A stretch of 19,386 nt of DNA from Deltaproteobacteria bacterium. Lineage in GTDB: Bacteria > Desulfobacterota > Desulfobaccia > Desulfobaccales > 0-14-0-80-60-11. The notes beneath the pieces were generated by a model, which was given only the letters and a program-made list of their open reading frames with translations, ran no database searches and was not told where the DNA came from. Shown piece by piece: positions 8,062-15,057 of this stretch; position 1 is the stretch's first letter; each line of letters starts with the position of its first letter. The DNA is taken from contig JAMCQY010000349.1 in the NCBI GenBank assembly GCA_023381945.1, forward strand, positions 1 through 19,386, in the 5' to 3' direction. The position numbers and the translations under genes were made by a program.

Positions 8062-8082
8062 CATAGGTTCCTATGATATCAT
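8062..8082. promoter_or_regulatory. Overlapping palindromes upstream of the amidase
   Basis: CATAGG-TT-CCTATG (8062-8075) overlaps the 10-bp perfect palindrome ATGATATCAT (8073-8082), 20 nt before the amidase start. The position suits an operator or promoter-overlapping site, but no regulator is known and the sequences are AT-rich, so chance is possible. Confidence 0.25.
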
Positions 8083-8115
8083 AAAATTTCAAGGATGCCG
8101 GTATGATTAAGCTGC

Positions 8116-8147
8116 AAAAAAAGCCGGCTCCAAAAGGAAGCCGGCTT
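8116..8147 (-). terminator. Intrinsic terminator for hppA
   Basis: Read on the minus strand, AAGCCGGCT (8147-8139) pairs with AGCCGGCTT (8129-8121) across a 9-nt loop and runs into a T tract (8121-8116). This is a standard rho-independent terminator about 50 nt after the hppA stop. Confidence 0.82.
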
Positions 8148-8156
8148 GATAGAAAC

Positions 8157-8185
8157 GTAGGGGCGGGTTTGAAACCCGCCCCTAC
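8157..8185. repeat. Perfect REP-like palindrome
   Basis: Arms of 14 bp, GTAGGGGCGGGTTT (8157-8170) and AAACCCGCCCCTAC (8172-8185), flank a single central base. It sits between the hppA stop and the terminator. The outer GTAGGG-CGGG motif recurs at 4181, 4418 (inverted) and 19038, which suggests a dispersed family. Confidence 0.7.
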
Positions 8186-8199
8186 TATCAGAGTGCGAT

Positions 8200-10266
8200 C
8201 TACTTGGTGAGCAGGGGAACGATCAACAGGGCTACGATGTTGACGACCTTGATCATCGGGTTGATGGCGGGGCCGGCGGTGTCTTTGTAGGGGTCGCCCA
8301 CGGTGTCACCGGTGACTGCCGCTTTGTGGGCGTCAGAGCCCTTGCCGCCGTAGAGGCCGTCTTCGATGGCCTTCTTGGCGTTATCCCAAGCGCCGCCGCC
8401 GGAGGTCATGGCAATGGCCAGGAACAGACCGGTGACGATGGAGCCGATCAGCATGCCGCCCAGGGCAACCGGGCCCAGGCCGGGCACAAAGCCCACGATG
8501 ACCGGGGACAGAACCGGGATCAGGGCCGGCACCATCATCTGACGCAGAGCCGACTTGGTGACGATGTCCACGCAGGTGCCGTATTCGGGCTTGCCGGTGC
8601 CTTCCATGATGCCGGGGATTTCCCGGAACTGGCGCCGCACTTCCTCGACCACGCCGCCGGCCGCTTTACCCACTGCCTCCATGCACAGGGCGCCGAAGTA
8701 GTAGGGCAGCAGACCGCCGATGAACAGGCCGGCGATCACGCGGGGATCGGACAACATGAAGGAAATGTTCATGGATTCCGGGAAGGCCCGGGAGTATTCG
8801 GCGAAGAGCACCAGGGCGGCCAGGCCGGCGGAACCGATGGCGTAACCCTTGGTCACGGCCTTGGTGGTGTTGCCCACCGCATCCAGAGGATCGGTGATGT
8901 TGCGGATATCTTCCGGCAGTTCCGCCATTTCGGCGATGCCGCCGGCGTTGTCGGTAATGGGGCCGTAAGAGTCAATGGCCACCACGATGCCGGTCATGGA
9001 GAGCATGGCCACCGCAGTCAGGGCGATAGCATAAAGACCGGTGCCGGGGCTTGCCAACCCGCCGCCCAAAGTGAAGGCTGCCATGATGGCGCCAACAATG
9101 ACGATAACCGGGGCGCCGGTGGCCTTCATGGAAATGGCCAGACCCTGGATAACGTTGGTGCCGTGGCCAGTGGTGGAAGACAGGGCGATGGACTTCACCG
9201 GGGTGAAGCTCTTGGAGGTGAAGTATTCGGTGATGCCCACGATCAAACCGGTGAGCAGCACGCCGATGACCGCCAGCAGGAAGATGTTAAAGGTCGGAAT
9301 GACATGGCCAGCTCCGGCTTTGGCGGCCTTGGCGGCTACGTTAGCCATGAAGGTGTTGGCCAGGGGATAGAAGGCGATAATGGCCAGGACTGCGGCCACG
9401 CCGAGGCCCTTATAGAGGGCGCCCATGACATAGTCGCCTTTTCCCAGTTTGACGAAATAGGTGCCTACCACTGAGGCGATGATGGAGACGCCGCCCACGA
9501 CCAGCGGGAAGATTACCGCCGGGGAAGTCGGGCCGTAAATGGTAACGGCGAGCAGCATGGCGGCCACCATGGTTACGACGTAGGTCTCATACAGGTCGGC
9601 GGCCATGCCGGCGCAGTCGCCCACGTTGTCGCCGACGTTGTCAGCGATAACCGCGGGGTTGCGGGGATCGTCTTCGGGGATGCCGGCTTCCACTTTACCC
9701 ACCAGGTCGGCGCCCACATCCGCCGCCTTGGTGTAGATGCCGCCGCCCAACCGGGCAAAGACCGACACCAGGGAGCAGCCGAACCCGAGACCGATCAGGG
9801 CGTGCGTCGCATGCTCCGGATCCGCGCTCAGCAGGAACTTATAGTAACCGGCCACGCTCAGCAGGGCCAGACCCACCACCAGCATACCGGTGACGGAGCC
9901 GCCCCGGAAGGCAACTTTGAGGGCGTGAGCCATGCTGGTGAAGGCCGCCTGAGCAGTGCGCACGTTGCTCCGCACTGAGACGTACATGCCGACGTAGCCG
10001 GCCAGGGCCGAACCCGCAGCGCCGATGACAAAGCCGATGGCAGTAAATTTGCCCAGGCCGAACAGGAGCACGAAGACCACCGCGCCCACTATGGCTACGG
10101 TTTTATACTGCCGGTTTAAGAAAGCGTTGGCGCCTTCCCGGACCGCCGCAGAGATCTCCTGCATCCGGGGGCTGCCCGCATCCTGTTTCAGGACCCAGGT
10201 GGTGGTCATCAGGCCATAGGCGACGCCCACCGCACCACAGATCAAGGCAAAGGTCATAATATCCAT
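8200..10266 (-). CDS. hppA: Membrane-bound H+-translocating pyrophosphatase, K+-independent type
   Basis: A 688-aa integral membrane enzyme that couples pyrophosphate hydrolysis to outward proton pumping, with roughly 16 helices. The substrate/Mg-binding motifs are intact: [11 protein letters not shown] (183-193), DNVGDNVGD (209-217), a middle segment with DNAGGIAEM, and the C-terminal [18 protein letters not shown]. At the position that sets cation dependence it reads [10 protein letters not shown], with Lys469 and Thr472. This marks the K+-independent class (K+-dependent enzymes have Ala here); because Na+-pumping members are K+-dependent, proton pumping is inferred. The ATG at 10266 has AGGAGG upstream at a long spacing of about 12 nt. 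The gene is probably transcribed alone, with a terminator behind it. In anaerobes it recovers energy from biosynthetic pyrophosphate. Confidence 0.97.
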   Translation of the reverse strand: MDIMTFALICGAVGVAYGLMTTTWVLKQDAGSPRMQEISAAVREGANAFLNRQYKTVAIVGAVVFVLLFGLGKFTAIGFVIGAAGSALAGYVGMYVSVRSNVRTAQAAFTSMAHALKVAFRGGSVTGMLVVGLALLSVAGYYKFLLSADPEHATHALIGLGFGCSLVSVFARLGGGIYTKAADVGADLVGKVEAGIPEDDPRNPAVIADNVGDNVGDCAGMAADLYETYVVTMVAAMLLAVTIYGPTSPAVIFPLVVGGVSIIASVVGTYFVKLGKGDYVMGALYKGLGVAAVLAIIAFYPLANTFMANVAAKAAKAGAGHVIPTFNIFLLAVIGVLLTGLIVGITEYFTSKSFTPVKSIALSSTTGHGTNVIQGLAISMKATGAPVIVIVGAIMAAFTLGGGLASPGTGLYAIALTAVAMLSMTGIVVAIDSYGPITDNAGGIAEMAELPEDIRNITDPLDAVGNTTKAVTKGYAIGSAGLAALVLFAEYSRAFPESMNISFMLSDPRVIAGLFIGGLLPYYFGALCMEAVGKAAGGVVEEVRRQFREIPGIMEGTGKPEYGTCVDIVTKSALRQMMVPALIPVLSPVIVGFVPGLGPVALGGMLIGSIVTGLFLAIAMTSGGGAWDNAKKAIEDGLYGGKGSDAHKAAVTGDTVGDPYKDTAGPAINPMIKVVNIVALLIVPLLTK

Positions 10267-10301
10267 ACCGTCCGCATCCCTCCTGAAAAATGTAATTAAT
10301 C

Positions 10302-10315
10302 CCTTAAATTTAAGG
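10302..10315. promoter_or_regulatory. 14-bp perfect palindrome upstream of hppA
   Basis: CCTTAAATTTAAGG is a perfect 14-bp palindrome centred about 42 nt before the hppA start. It could be an operator site. It is AT-rich and stands alone, so function is unproven. Confidence 0.3.
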
Positions 10316-10454
10316 TATTTGCGCAGAGTGTGGTGAAACCCGCCTCACCGCCCCTACCCCCGAACCAGATTCCGCACCGCAATCCGGTACCTGAATGTCA
10401 ATTCATACCCCAAATTGCCACCCGAAGTAAAGGAAAAATTTCACAAGTCTTGGA

Positions 10455-11132
10455 TTATTGTTGATCGGAATTGGAGGTGGAATCGGGAGATTCCAGTAGA
10501 GGCCGGGTCTTGTCGTGCAAATTTTTTTTTGCTTCCGCGTCGCTGAGCAACTCCGGGTGAGCCTTCGGGTCAACGACGACGCATCCGTGGCGTTCCGCCA
10601 GCGTCAGGAGATACTGATATTCCATGGCCTTTTTTTGCAGGCGGTAACGCAGAATGAGACGCACCCAAAGATAGAGGAATCCCAAGGCCAGGAAGGCAAT
10701 GAAAATATACGAACCCACCAGGCCGATGGCCTTGATGCCCAAGGTGATCAGGGCAAAGACGGCTTTTCCTTTCACAAAGAAAACCAGGACTACCATGAAG
10801 AGCAGCAGGCCTAGGAGGTACCGCAACCGGCCCGGCCTGGCCTCGGGTCTGCCGGAATCCTCGGGAGGCTTACAAAGAATTTCGAAGCCCTGGATGATAA
10901 GGCCGAACAGGAACAGCAGGGCAATGGGGGCCATGAAGCTGGCCAGCAGATATGGCTTCCAGGGGAAGGGCGCGGCGGGCCTGAACTGCGTCCCGAAGAT
11001 CCCCTCAAAATCGATCTGCCAGATGAGGGTGAAGACCAGAATGAGGATCTCCACCAGGGCCACCACTACCAGAAAGCTATTAAAAATGTAACGCTTTTCC
11101 AGGGGGTCGTAAAAATTAAAAAACCTTGCCAT
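10455..11132 (-). CDS. Four-helix membrane protein of unknown function
   Basis: I do not recognise this 225-aa protein. It has hydrophobic segments at about 17-38, 60-85, 104-123 and 125-163, the last long enough for one extended or two short helices. A ~60-residue charged C-terminal tail follows, probably cytoplasmic given the flanking RLILRYRLQKK. No catalytic motif or conserved cysteine pair stands out. The ATG at 11132 lies 21 nt after the mauE-like stop with no clear Shine-Dalgarno sequence; the gap is AT-rich. Tight same-strand spacing suggests that it is the last gene of a unit with the mauE-like, rhodanese and TM-anchored genes upstream. hppA starts 188 nt further downstream. Composition fits a genuine coding gene of the same genome. 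Confidence 0.72.
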   Translation of the reverse strand: MARFFNFYDPLEKRYIFNSFLVVVALVEILILVFTLIWQIDFEGIFGTQFRPAAPFPWKPYLLASFMAPIALLFLFGLIIQGFEILCKPPEDSGRPEARPGRLRYLLGLLLFMVVLVFFVKGKAVFALITLGIKAIGLVGSYIFIAFLALGFLYLWVRLILRYRLQKKAMEYQYLLTLAERHGCVVVDPKAHPELLSDAEAKKNLHDKTRPLLESPDSTSNSDQQ

Positions 11133-11153
11133 TATTATGTTATTTTCGATTTT

Positions 11154-11600
11154 TCAGTCTTCTGCAAGGATATAATTTGCGGCGCTATCTTTGACCAATT
11201 GCACCTCCCAATAATACAGCCCCGCAGTCCACAGCAACAGGAAGGCATCCTCCAGAATCGAGGCCGGGCCTACCTGGCGCTGAAAAAACAGGCCGCAGCC
11301 GCAGTCGATCTTCAGCCCGCGGATAGCCGTAATCGACATGACCACCAAAAACACCGCACCCAATGAACCCAGTATAAGCAGGCAACTGCGCCGCTTCAAG
11401 CCCAACACCAGGAGCAAGCCGGCCGCCGCCTCGAGCCAGGGGATCACCGCGGCCGCCGGCCCGGCCAATGCTACCGGAAGCAGTCGGTAAGCCAGCACTG
11501 CTGAAGCAAAATCATAGGGATGGAGCAATTTGAGGCAGCCGGCATAAATAAACAGCGCCCCTAAGATTATCTCAAACAGGCGCAAAAACCGCGATTTCAT
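11154..11600 (-). CDS. MauE/DoxX-family redox-associated membrane protein
   Basis: A 148-aa, four-helix inner-membrane protein. The N-terminal FIYAGCLKLLHPYDFASAVL and YRLLP match the start of the MauE/DoxX superfamily, and IDCGCG (about residue 100) is the MauE-like Cys-Gly-Cys. In methylamine utilisation MauE helps mature a disulfide-rich enzyme; most family members are uncharacterised and assigned to membrane thiol or quinone redox. I use ATG 11600 rather than the in-frame TTG at 11612, because the TTG has its only purine-rich tract one base away. The rhodanese gene lies 147 nt upstream on the same strand. That pairing of a DoxX/MauE protein with a membrane rhodanese suggests a shared sulfur or thiol relay, which is inference. 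Confidence 0.82.
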   Translation of the reverse strand: MKSRFLRLFEIILGALFIYAGCLKLLHPYDFASAVLAYRLLPVALAGPAAAVIPWLEAAAGLLLVLGLKRRSCLLILGSLGAVFLVVMSITAIRGLKIDCGCGLFFQRQVGPASILEDAFLLLWTAGLYYWEVQLVKDSAANYILAED

Positions 11601-11624
11601 TGCGATTCCCAATTCCTAACCTTT

Positions 11625-11733
11625 TATATAGGCCTCTATATAGGCCTCGGGCGAAAAGGCGAAGAGGTAGAAGAAAAAAAAATATTCCTTTTCACCTTTC
11701 GTCTTTCCTTCGCCTTTCCTTCGCCTTTCGCCC
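11625..11733. repeat. Cluster of short tandem and inverted repeats
   Basis: The gap between the rhodanese and mauE-like genes holds two exact copies of TATATAGGCCTC (11625-11648) and two exact copies of CTTTCCTTCGC (11703-11724). An inverted pair, GGGCGAAAAGGCGAAG (11649-11664) and CTTCGCCTTTCGCCC (11719-11733), matches except for one extra A. Together they could form a large hairpin between the two genes. Confidence 0.65.
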
Positions 11734-11747
11734 TTCCCTTTTCACCC

Positions 11748-12254
11748 TCATTTACTGGTGTCTGCCGGGTAGCCGGCATCATCCCAGGCCCGGAAGCCTC
11801 CCATGAAGACCTGTACCTGGCTGTATCCCAGGGACTGAAGTTTCTCTGCGGCTTTCAGCGCCGCATCACAGCTGCTCATGCTGCAGTATACCACCAGCAA
11901 GCGGTCTGATGGAATTCCGGCCACGGCCTTCGACCCTTCCCGATCCAGACGTTCCCGATCAAGATTAACCGCCCCAGGAATATGCAATTCAGCATACTCC
12001 TCGGCCTCTCTAGCATCGATGAACAGAGCTTCCCCTTTCTGGAAAATTTCATAAGTCTGGGCCAGATTCAGGGTTTTGACCCCCTGAAATTCCTTCTGGA
12101 GCCGTTGCTCCCGCTGGGCTTCGAGATAGGCCGGCAGCCCGCCGGTCCAGGAAAGCCGCACCATTTGCCATTGCAGCCCTAGTCCCAGAGCTGCGGCCAA
12201 AAATAAAATCAACCCGGCCCCAGCCAGGTCCTGCTTTACAAGTCTCCGAATCAT
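11748..12254 (-). CDS. Membrane-anchored rhodanese-like sulfurtransferase
   Basis: A 168-aa protein with one N-terminal membrane segment (~11-33) and a single rhodanese domain (~58-165) that would face the periplasm. The domain shows FIDAREAEEYAELHIPGAVN and the active-site loop CSMSSC with catalytic Cys124. It ends with the usual GGFRAW. Single-domain rhodaneses carry persulfide sulfur for transfer or detoxification. The second loop cysteine (Cys129) could form a disulfide with Cys124, making a redox-switchable site; this is inference. The ATG lies 2 nt after the upstream gene's stop, so the two are translationally close. The mauE-like gene is next downstream. Confidence 0.9.
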   Translation of the reverse strand: MIRRLVKQDLAGAGLILFLAAALGLGLQWQMVRLSWTGGLPAYLEAQREQRLQKEFQGVKTLNLAQTYEIFQKGEALFIDAREAEEYAELHIPGAVNLDRERLDREGSKAVAGIPSDRLLVVYCSMSSCDAALKAAEKLQSLGYSQVQVFMGGFRAWDDAGYPADTSK

Positions 12255-12256
12255 AC

Positions 12257-12640
12257 CTAATTCACTTCGGTTCCCTGGCCAGGTTCGCGCTCTCCCACCT
12301 CAGAGGCGCATTGATACTGTTTACCATCGTAGAGCATGGTCAAAGGCAGGAACCCATCTACTTCCTTGGAACCCTGTAAAACGTGAGAATACCGCCAGAC
12401 CCGGCCTTCCTGGAGGTCCACCAGGAAAACCTGTTTGCCGTCGTTCAGCATCTGGAAGCGGGAGCCTTTAATTTGGAGATCAGCCGCCTCCTTCAGATTT
12501 AGACCCCCTTTTCCAGCCTCCGCCGCCCGGGGGTCAGCCACGAATCCCTTGAGGAAGGGAAAATAGAGCCACAACATGCTGGCTCCCAGAACTCCCACCA
12601 AAAAGCTGAAAAACAGACTGCCTCCTCGTCTGCGCGCCAT
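12257..12640 (-). CDS. Unknown TM-anchored small protein, first gene of the rhodanese cluster
   Basis: A 127-aa protein that I do not recognise. An arginine-rich N-terminus (MARRRGG) leads into one membrane helix (~8-30). The rest is a compact ~95-residue domain predicted to be periplasmic, rich in short beta segments (FQMLNDGKQVFLVDL, RVWRYSHVL, FLPLTMLYDGKQYQC). It has a single cysteine, Cys111, near the C-terminus. The start at 12640 is chosen because GGGAGG lies 6 nt upstream; an in-frame ATG 10 codons earlier has no such site. The stop is 2 nt from the rhodanese start. The pairing suggests a shared complex or pathway. A bound cofactor or sulfur-carrier role for Cys111 is only a guess. 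Confidence 0.75.
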   Translation of the reverse strand: MARRRGGSLFFSFLVGVLGASMLWLYFPFLKGFVADPRAAEAGKGGLNLKEAADLQIKGSRFQMLNDGKQVFLVDLQEGRVWRYSHVLQGSKEVDGFLPLTMLYDGKQYQCASEVGEREPGQGTEVN

Positions 12641-12689
12641 CGGCCACCTCCCTGCGGCTGGCTCAGCCAATAAAAAGTTGTTCTGCTAA

Positions 12690-12821
12690 TCCTTCGAGCC
12701 TCTTGCAAAATGTAGCCGCAGGCTTCAGCCTGCGCTTGCACAGGCTAAAAAGCCTGTGCCACCAGGGAATTATCCGGCAGTTCTTCCTTCTCTAAATGAA
12801 TTTTGCAAGAGGCTCCTTCGA
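12690..12821. mobile_element. MITE-like element with 8-bp target duplication
   Basis: A 116-bp element (12698-12813) has perfect 14-bp terminal inverted repeats, GCCTCTTGCAAAAT and ATTTTGCAAGAGGC. It is flanked on both sides by the direct repeat TCCTTCGA (12690-12697 and 12814-12821). The interior carries two hairpins, CGCAGGCT/AGCCTGCG (12717-12734) and GCACAGGCT/AGCCTGTGC (12738-12759). It has no coding capacity. The 8-bp duplication and the TTGCAAA in the ends recall the IS6 family, but the termini are not the standard IS6 sequence. It lies between the divergent rhodanese cluster and the HAD gene. Confidence 0.75.
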
Positions 12822-12929
12822 ATCGCCTTTTCCTTAGACCAGACTCATGTAAATATTATTAAATAGTTATCTCTATCACTCAATAAATGTTTTTGCCATT
12901 ATTACTTTTTAAGCTATAAAATTTTGTCT

Positions 12930-13550
12930 ATGAGCACCCGTGCCCTGCCCTTCTCCGCCATTGCCTTCGACCTGGGAGGCGTTCTGGTCAACGTAGACCA
13001 CCAGAACTTCTGCCGCCGGCTGGCCGCCGCGGCAGGCCGGATGCCCCAAGAGGTCTATGCGGCAGTATTTCAAACCCCTCTGGAACAGGATTACGACACC
13101 GGCCGGATATCCTCCGAGGAATTTCACCGCCGGGTGCTGAACCACTTCCGCCTAAAAATGCCTTTCTCTCTGTTTGGGCAAATGTGGGCCGAAGTCTTCG
13201 ATTCGCTGCAAGACATGGAGACAGTGGTGGCGCATCTATCCCGGCGCTATCCCCTCTATCTGCTCTCCAACACCAACGAGCTGCACTTCCTGTATATTCA
13301 GGAAAACTTTCCGTCCCTGCTCAGCCACTTCCGGTCTTTTATTTTGTCCTACCGGGTGGGCAGCCGCAAGCCCGAGCCCCTGATCTACCAGGCCCTGATT
13401 CGGGAGAGCGGCCTGCCGCCGGAGCAAATCCTTTACACTGACGACAGAGAGGACTTTGTGGCTGCGGCCCGCTCCCAGGGTCTGGCGGCCTGGCATTTTA
13501 CTTCGCCGGGGAATTTCAAAGAGCAGCTCAGCTTGAACGGCCTGTGGTAA
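12930..13550 (+). CDS. HAD-superfamily hydrolase, YihX-like sugar phosphatase
   Basis: A 206-aa cytosolic phosphatase of HAD subfamily IA. Motif I is FDLGGVLVNVD, with nucleophile Asp14 and Gly at the second position, as in E. coli YihX (FDLGNVIVDID). A helical cap follows. Motif II is LLSNTNE, motif III is the Lys of SRKPEP, and motif IV is YTDDRED. YihX hydrolyses alpha-D-glucose-1-phosphate, so a small sugar phosphate is a likely substrate, but this class is promiscuous. ATG 12930 is used; a TTG two codons earlier is possible, and neither has a good Shine-Dalgarno sequence. The gene converges with the tolC-like gene. Confidence 0.9.
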   Translation: MSTRALPFSAIAFDLGGVLVNVDHQNFCRRLAAAAGRMPQEVYAAVFQTPLEQDYDTGRISSEEFHRRVLNHFRLKMPFSLFGQMWAEVFDSLQDMETVVAHLSRRYPLYLLSNTNELHFLYIQENFPSLLSHFRSFILSYRVGSRKPEPLIYQALIRESGLPPEQILYTDDREDFVAAARSQGLAAWHFTSPGNFKEQLSLNGLW

Positions 13551-13566
13551 ATTTATTCATCTGATT

Positions 13567-13628
13567 TGTCATCCTGAGCGAAGCGAAGGATCTCGATTCT
13601 TCGCCCGCTACGCTCCCTCAGCATGACA
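13567..13628. repeat. GTCATCCTGAG-type interspersed palindrome
   Basis: TGTCATCCTGAG (13567-13578) and CTCAGCATGACA (13617-13628) are inverted copies with one mismatch. The interior (GCGAAGCGAAGGATCT ...) is the form seen in many bacterial genomes as an interspersed repeat. It lies between convergent genes and could fold as a bidirectional terminator. Confidence 0.65.
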
Positions 13629-13687
13629 GGCAAGCAAACTTTTGGCAACCGGCCCATCTGTCTTCAAATGAAAACCGAAAACTTTCT

Positions 13688-15055
13688 TCAATACGATTTG
13701 CCGATGGCCTTGTCCAGTTGGGCCTCGTAGACCCGGTAATTATATAGCGCCTGGACAAAGTTAAGGTCCGCCTGGGAAAACTGCACCTGGGCGTCGGTGA
13801 ACTCGATGATAGTGCCGATGCCCGCCTGATAGCGGCCCCAGGCCAGGCGCAGGTTCTCCCGGGCGGCCTCCAGGGCCTTTTTGGTAGCCCGGATGAGCTC
13901 CCAGCCGGATTTGACGTTGAGATAGGCCTGGTTCACTTCCTTGGTGACGTTCTGGCGCAGCACCTCGTAGTTCTCTTCCGCGGCCCGCAGTTGCGCCTTA
14001 TTCTGGCTTACCGAGTATTTGGTGGCCAGGCCGTTGAACAATGGGAAGTTCACGGCCGCGCCTACGTACCAGTTGGTGGGCAAATTTTCAAATGCCGACT
14101 TGGTCCCCTGCCAGCCGTAGGCCGCAATGGAATTGAGGGTCGGAAAATAGCCGGACCTGGCCACTTTAATGGCCGCCAGGTTGAATTCCTGCTGATAACG
14201 AACTTTTTGCAGGTCCGGCCGCCGCTCAGCGGCCTGGGTCAGTAACTCCTGCAGGGGCCTGGGCTGGGGGCTCACTTCCAGGACGTCTTCCACGTCTTTG
14301 TAGGGCCAGGTCTTGATCCCCAGAGCGTTCATCAGGTTGACCCGGGCCAGCTCCACGTTGTTCTTGGCCTGGATGAGGTTGGCCTCCGCCTGGTAGAGGT
14401 TGGCCTCGGCCTTGGTGACGTCGATCTTGGCTTTCAGGCCCACCTGAAAAAATCCCTGGGCCTGCTTGGTCAGTTCCTGGTTTTGTCTAACCGTCTCTTC
14501 CTGGACCTTCAAGGCCCGCCGGGCTGCCAGGTAGCCAAAATAGGCGGTGCGCAGGTCAAGGACCACCTGCTGGCGGGTGCCGAAGTAATCCTGCTCGCTG
14601 CCCTTGAAGTTGGCCCGGGATTCGGCCACCGTCCCCGGCGTCTTGCCGAAGTCGTAGAGCAACTGGTTCGCCTGAAACTGATAAAAATAGAAATTACCAG
14701 CCGCGGCCCCGCCAAAACTGCTAATGGCCCCGCCGGTCACCGCGGTCAGGGCGGTGCGGCCCTGCGACGAAAAGGCGTTGCCGTAATAATAATTGGCCAC
14801 AAACTTGGTCTGGGGGAAATAGTTGGCCTTGGCCACCCCGATGGCCTCCCGGGAGGCCGCCAGATTCTCCCGGAACTGCTTCACCGCGGGGTGTTTCTGC
14901 AGGGCGGTGCCGATGGCCTGGTCCAGGGTGAGGTTGCCACCCTCCCCTTCTCCGGCCGCCCGGTCTGGCATCCCCGCCAGCAGCAGCGTCACCACAACCA
15001 GGGCCATAGCCCTGCCTTGCCAATACTTCCGCCTCATTCTTCCAACAGGTTCCAT
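13688..15055 (-). CDS. TolC-family outer-membrane efflux protein
   Basis: A 455-aa outer-membrane channel of the TolC/OEP family, the exit duct for a tripartite efflux pump or type I secretion system. A basic N-terminus and hydrophobic segment (~15-30) ending near AAG look like a Sec signal peptide. Two OEP repeats follow, each with long amphipathic helices: the first from LTLDQAIGTALQKHPAV (~42-58), the second from ERRPDLQKVRYQQEF (~270). They are separated by beta-barrel-like segments rich in Tyr and Phe. Length is normal. The start is 2 nt after the gatA stop, with no visible Shine-Dalgarno sequence, so coupled translation is plausible. A second in-frame ATG lies six codons on. No membrane-fusion or pump gene is adjacent, so the partner is unknown. 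Confidence 0.92.
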   Translation of the reverse strand: MEPVGRMRRKYWQGRAMALVVVTLLLAGMPDRAAGEGEGGNLTLDQAIGTALQKHPAVKQFRENLAASREAIGVAKANYFPQTKFVANYYYGNAFSSQGRTALTAVTGGAISSFGGAAAGNFYFYQFQANQLLYDFGKTPGTVAESRANFKGSEQDYFGTRQQVVLDLRTAYFGYLAARRALKVQEETVRQNQELTKQAQGFFQVGLKAKIDVTKAEANLYQAEANLIQAKNNVELARVNLMNALGIKTWPYKDVEDVLEVSPQPRPLQELLTQAAERRPDLQKVRYQQEFNLAAIKVARSGYFPTLNSIAAYGWQGTKSAFENLPTNWYVGAAVNFPLFNGLATKYSVSQNKAQLRAAEENYEVLRQNVTKEVNQAYLNVKSGWELIRATKKALEAARENLRLAWGRYQAGIGTIIEFTDAQVQFSQADLNFVQALYNYRVYEAQLDKAIGKSY

Positions 15056-15057
15056 TT

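Noticed and set aside
8326..9474. A 382-codon plus-strand open frame inside hppA, rich in Gly, His and Asp
   Set aside because: It is the antisense image of an unmistakable pyrophosphatase; the odd composition follows from complementing Ala/Val/Gly-rich codons.
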